Below are positions 5,991-8,731 of a stretch of DNA of 8,731 bases, one piece after another. The DNA lies in assembly GCA_014238195.1 (NCBI GenBank), contig JABABO010000383.1:1-8731 (forward strand), read 5' to 3'. The position numbers and the translations under genes are program-made. This stretch comes from Kordiimonadaceae bacterium. Its GTDB lineage: Bacteria > Pseudomonadota > Alphaproteobacteria > Sphingomonadales > Kordiimonadaceae. Below the pieces are notes generated by a model. It was not told where the DNA came from, did no database searches, and saw nothing but the letters and a program-made list of their open reading frames with translations. Position 1 is the first letter of the stretch, and every line of letters starts with the position of its first letter.

Positions 5991-7460
5991 CTAAGGGTCC
6001 ATTTTTTCTAGGGCCAATTTAATTTCTGCCGCCTTGGTCCGCGCCCGCATGATAACCTGATCACGGTCAAGGGTTAGGACTTTGCTGTTTTGCATCAGTA
6101 TTTTACCGTCAACAATTGTTGTGACAATATCATCGGCACTTACGGCGTAAGCTAGATGACTGATTGCATCATAAATTGGGACTAAAGACGTTTTATCTAA
6201 TGAGATTTGTATCATATCCGCGCGCTTGCCAATTTCTAAACGACCAATCCTATCCCCAAGACCAATAGCATGGGCACCGCCCGACGTTGCCATTGTCACT
6301 GCCATCCCAGCAGGAATGACCGTAGAATTGCGCTGATTGCCTTTGTGGATAAGGGCTGCCAGGTGGATTTCATCCCACATGCTAAGATTATTATTTGATG
6401 CAGCCCCATCAGTCCCCAAACCAACATGTACACCCGCCGCAATCATTTTATCAATGGGGGAAAAGCCAGCCCCAAGTTTCATATTTGAAGTGGGGTTATG
6501 AATCGCCCCAAAGGGCTTGCCAGACATCATTTGAATTTCTTGATCTGTCGGCCAAACGACGTGGGCACCAATCGTGTGAAAGTCCTTAAAATACCCAAGG
6601 TTCGCATAATGGCTGATTGATGTTGTGTTATAACGTTCTTGCATGGTTTTTATTTCAGTGTGGTCTTCGGCGATATGGCTTTGGACCGTCACATCCAATG
6701 CGCTGGCTGCCTCAGCCACTTGCCTCAAATGATCTGGTTTTACGGTATAGGGCGCATGTGGTGCAAAGGCTGGTGTTATTCGGCTGTTCTTGTTTTTATA
6801 TTCTTTTACAAAATCGATGCCAGCCGCAAAGCTATCGTCCCAGCCCTGATAACGCGGGCTAGGGAAATCGATCATCGGTGCGCTTATGATAGCTCGCAGA
6901 CCACACCGGTTCACAACATCTGCGGTGACTTCAGGGTAAAAATACATGTCCGAAAAGGTTGTTGTCCCACCCTCAATCATTTCTAAACAGGCAAGTTCAG
7001 CCCCAATGCGGATAAATTCAGCGTCCACAAATTGCCCTTCCATCGGGAAGATATATTTGCTGAGCCATGTCATGAGATCCAGATCATCCGCTAGGCCGCG
7101 AAAAAGTGACATCGCGGCATGGGTATGGCCGTTTACAAGCCCAGGCATGAGAATTTTTTCAGTCCCATCAAGAACAGTGGGGGCAGAAAACTGTGCATGA
7201 ATTTCACTGGCCTGACCAACCGCTACAATTTCACCGCCTAAAATCGCGACAGCCCCGTTCTTGATCAAGCCTGCATCCGTCTCGGTGACAAGATAGTCGC
7301 CGCCAACAATCATATCGACCCTGTTGGTCATAGTCTTATCCTTTTGTGTCGCTACAGCATCATAGGACATTATCCAGCTTAGCAGAAAAACAAATGCGGC
7401 AATCCTGAAGAATACGTTGCCTATTGTTAAAATGTAATAATGCTGTATCGCTGGTTTCAT
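5991..7460 (-). CDS. mtaD: Amidohydrolase, 5-methylthioadenosine/S-adenosylhomocysteine deaminase (MtaD) family, with N-terminal signal-like segment
   Basis: The 489-residue metal-dependent hydrolase belongs to the TRZ/ATZ/MtaD branch. Metal ligands are visible: H112 and H114 (GHTH), H262 (QSHIAED) and D351 (GTDGAASNN). E141, H235 (APHAPY), E265 and H300 fit the family's substrate and catalytic positions. The 29-residue step from H112 to E141 and the 27-residue step from H235 to H262 fit MtaD. The family deaminates the adenine of MTA or SAH; the exact substrate is not proven. ATG at 7460 has AAGGAG six bases upstream, better than the ATG at 7481. From 7460 the protein opens with MKPAIQ and a hydrophobic stretch (residues 8-31) ending at a possible AVA-TQ cleavage site, implying export. 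A second in-frame ATG at 7331 also has AAGGA seven bases upstream and would give a 446-residue protein, the normal cytosolic length. The gene stands alone between two gaps. Confidence 0.85.
   Translation of the reverse strand: MKPAIQHYYILTIGNVFFRIAAFVFLLSWIMSYDAVATQKDKTMTNRVDMIVGGDYLVTETDAGLIKNGAVAILGGEIVAVGQASEIHAQFSAPTVLDGTEKILMPGLVNGHTHAAMSLFRGLADDLDLMTWLSKYIFPMEGQFVDAEFIRIGAELACLEMIEGGTTTFSDMYFYPEVTADVVNRCGLRAIISAPMIDFPSPRYQGWDDSFAAGIDFVKEYKNKNSRITPAFAPHAPYTVKPDHLRQVAEAASALDVTVQSHIAEDHTEIKTMQERYNTTSISHYANLGYFKDFHTIGAHVVWPTDQEIQMMSGKPFGAIHNPTSNMKLGAGFSPIDKMIAAGVHVGLGTDGAASNNNLSMWDEIHLAALIHKGNQRNSTVIPAGMAVTMATSGGAHAIGLGDRIGRLEIGKRADMIQISLDKTSLVPIYDAISHLAYAVSADDIVTTIVDGKILMQNSKVLTLDRDQVIMRARTKAAEIKLALEKMDP
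7339..7343 (-). promoter_or_regulatory. Internal Shine-Dalgarno for a second MtaD start (ATG 7331)
   Basis: AAGGA on the minus strand lies seven bases before the in-frame ATG at 7331. Starting there gives MTNRVDMIVGGDYLV, the usual N-terminus of cytosolic family members. It may make a short form, or it may be a relic from before the signal segment was gained. Confidence 0.4.
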
Positions 7461-7466
7461 AGCATA

Positions 7467-7472
7467 CTCCTT
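7467..7472 (-). promoter_or_regulatory. Shine-Dalgarno deciding the MtaD start (ATG 7460)
   Basis: AAGGAG on the minus strand, followed by a six-base spacer (TATGCT) and ATG at 7460, is near ideal. It lies inside the reading frame that would start at ATG 7481, so it argues that the shorter 489-residue product with the signal-like segment is the real one. Confidence 0.75.
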
Positions 7473-7503
7473 GACTTTCATCTGATCCTGTTGAGCTTAC
7501 AAA

Positions 7504-7546
7504 TATAGCCAATTGCGGTGAATATTGATCCCCTTATTTGGCTATA
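7504..7546. repeat. 9-bp inverted repeat upstream of mtaD
   Basis: TATAGCCAA (7504-7512) and TTGGCTATA (7538-7546) are perfect inverted copies with 25 bases between them. The arm nearer mtaD includes TATATT (minus strand 7507-7502), a possible -10. It could be an RNA hairpin in the mtaD leader about 30 bases before the ribosome-binding site, or two half-sites for a looping regulator. Confidence 0.45.
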
Positions 7547-7566
7547 AGTCTTTATGTCGGTTCGAC

Positions 7567-7630
7567 TTATCAATAAATAATAAGATCATTATTTATTGGT
7601 CTCGCTATATGTTCTAGCGCTTATTGATAA
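7567..7630. repeat. Nested, mutually exclusive inverted repeats in the mtaD-kinase gap
   Basis: CAATAAATAAT (7571-7581) and ATTATTTATTG (7588-7598) are a perfect 11-bp inverted repeat around AAGATC. A second inverted repeat, TTATCAATAA (7567-7576) with TTATTGATAA (7621-7630), shares the bases 7571-7576 with it. A small third repeat, CGCTA (7603-7607) with TAGCG (7615-7619), sits inside. Forming the outer 10-bp stem leaves a 5-bp inner hairpin (ATAAT/ATTAT) and the CGCTA hairpin, which makes a three-way junction; otherwise the 11-bp hairpin forms. No U-tract follows, so these are not typical terminators. The function is unknown. Confidence 0.55.
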
Positions 7631-7693
7631 TCGGTACAATCCATTCGATGTAATTTATAATTAAGACCTAGATTTCATGCAGTTGTTTGGGTT

Positions 7694-8731
7694 TCATAAA
7701 GGTGTTTGATCCGATGATGGTAACGAGACCGTGACAGATGTGCCGCAACCCTCAGCGCTTTTTATAGCCAACTCACCGCCATGCAAGTCGATGATGGATT
7801 GTACAATCGCTAACCCAAGTCCCGTACCTTCAATGGCTTTATGTGGGTCTAAACTGCCACGGTCAAAGCGCTCGGTGATCGTGTCAAGGCGGTTCTCAGG
7901 AATACCGCATCCCGTGTCAGAAACACAAAAATGGTGCCACTCTTTTTTATGATCTAATGAAATGGTAATGATGCTATGGGGCGGTGAAAATTTTATGGCA
8001 TTACCGATTAGGTTAATTAAAACTTGTTTCAGCCCAACACTATCAGCCCACACAAGTGGTAACTTTGATTGAATGTTTGTATTAAATTTATGATGCTTTT
8101 CATAGGCGAGCGGCGCAATGATCTGGATACAGTCTTCAATGATGGTATCTCCCTTGATATGTTCATATCGTAAGATGCGGGCATCAGCATCCAGTGCGGA
8201 GATATCTAAAATATCATTGATGAGACGCATCAAATATGTCCCGCTTTTATGGATATCGGAAATATATTCAGCGTAACGGTCATGCCCCATATCGCCAAAC
8301 AATTTTTGTTGAATGACATCTGACATGCCAATGATGGCATTTAAGGGGGTTCGAAGTTCGTGGCTCATATTTGCTAGAAAAGATGACTTGGCCTTGTTGG
8401 CACGTTCGGCTTCTCGTGCAGACTTCTGCAAGGCGACATTCGCTTCAATATAGGGCGTAATGTCCCTGCATACGGCTATATATGCTTTATCGCCGTGAAA
8501 AGGACTTGCGGTTATTGAGGTTTCTATCGTCAACCAATTATCGCGTTTGTTCTTATGCTGCCACACAAAAGTCTGGGACCCTATCAGGCTTGCTACTGCG
8601 TAAGCTTTGCGAGTTTTTTCAGCGTAACTTTCACTGTCTGGTAGCTGGTAGGCCGACAGATATGCGCTGCTTTTACCGATAAGGTCATTTTGGTCGTTCA
8701 CTGCAAACATCTTCACAGCAGCTTCATTGAC
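7694..8731 (-). CDS. PAS-domain sensor histidine kinase, C-terminal fragment
   Basis: The frame is open to the right edge, so the N-terminus is missing; 345 residues are visible, starting VNEAAVKMF. The GTG at 8716 is an internal codon, not a likely start, because the PAS sequence continues upstream of it. Residues 1-95 are a PAS domain, with the typical NEAA..MF opening and CRDIT ending. A short coiled linker (about 96-115) follows. The HisKA dimerisation domain carries the phospho-acceptor His124 (SHELRTPLN). The ATPase domain has the N-box (N240, N244), G1 box DTGCGIP (272-278), F-box F289 and G2 box GTGLGLAIV (302-310). All catalytic elements are present. The helix after the H-box (MSDVI..FGDMG..RYAEYISDIH.SG..LM.LINDILD) resembles PleC/DivJ/PdhS kinases, though many alphaproteobacterial PAS kinases share it. 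No transmembrane segment or receiver domain is seen in the visible part, and no response regulator follows it. Confidence 0.92.
   Translation of the reverse strand, partial: VNEAAVKMFAVNDQNDLIGKSSAYLSAYQLPDSESYAEKTRKAYAVASLIGSQTFVWQHKNKRDNWLTIETSITASPFHGDKAYIAVCRDITPYIEANVALQKSAREAERANKAKSSFLANMSHELRTPLNAIIGMSDVIQQKLFGDMGHDRYAEYISDIHKSGTYLMRLINDILDISALDADARILRYEHIKGDTIIEDCIQIIAPLAYEKHHKFNTNIQSKLPLVWADSVGLKQVLINLIGNAIKFSPPHSIITISLDHKKEWHHFCVSDTGCGIPENRLDTITERFDRGSLDPHKAIEGTGLGLAIVQSIIDLHGGELAIKSAEGCGTSVTVSLPSSDQTPL

Noticed and set aside
5986..5998. Hairpin ACCCT-CTA-AGGGT at the stop codon of the amidohydrolase
   Set aside because: The stem is only five pairs with a three-base loop that is the stop codon itself, and no U-run follows. 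It is too weak to call a terminator.
6639..6986. 115-codon plus-strand frame opposite the amidohydrolase
   Set aside because: It is fully antisense to a well-conserved gene and overlaps another antisense frame. Its product is Cys/Trp-rich with no recognisable domain, and no promoter or ribosome-binding site was seen.
7556..7566. Small inverted repeat GTCG-GTT-CGAC
   Set aside because: Four-base arms occur often by chance. It gains interest only from the stronger repeats beside it.

Overview
The window looks like a chromosomal segment of an alphaproteobacterium of moderate to low GC. The evidence is the gene order rnd - lptC - lptA - lptB - rpoN - hpf - ptsN, a conserved arrangement in that class, together with a short RNase D that lacks the HRDC domain and a histidine kinase whose dimerisation domain is of alphaproteobacterial PleC/DivJ/PdhS style. 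The genus cannot be named from the sequence. All genes lie on the minus strand, so transcription runs from high to low coordinates. There is no mobile element, CRISPR array, tRNA or rRNA.

Layout in the direction of transcription: (1) 8731-7694, the C-terminal part of a PAS-domain sensor histidine kinase, cut by the window edge. (2) 7693-7461, an intergenic stretch of about 230 bp rich in inverted repeats. (3) 7460-5991, an MtaD-like amidohydrolase (5-methylthioadenosine/S-adenosylhomocysteine deaminase family) with an N-terminal signal-like segment and a second, well-placed internal start. (4) 5990-5887, a short gap with a TATAAT promoter candidate. (5) 5886-2974, the cluster rnd, lptC, lptA, lptB, which supplies a 3'-5' exoribonuclease and most of the inner-membrane/periplasmic part of the LPS export machine. 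(6) 2973-1345, rpoN (sigma-54). (7) a gap of about 300 bp with repeats and a hairpin. (8) 1039-461, the long-form ribosome hibernation factor hpf. (9) a hairpin, then a gap with a CtrA-box-like palindrome that overlaps a -35 candidate. (10) 174-1, the start of ptsN, the EIIA-Ntr protein, cut by the window edge.

Functionally, the central block links envelope biogenesis (LptC, LptA and LptB move LPS from the inner membrane to the outer membrane) with sigma-54 transcription, ribosome dormancy and nitrogen/carbon-status signalling through PTS-Ntr. The coding content is ordinary and well conserved. The less expected signals are in the gaps: a perfect TTAA-N7-TTAAC box before ptsN, a tandem 11-bp repeat before hpf, and mutually exclusive inverted repeats before the amidohydrolase. 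The two-start arrangement of that amidohydrolase is also unexpected. None of these is proof of a new system. They are candidates read by eye without alignment or folding software.
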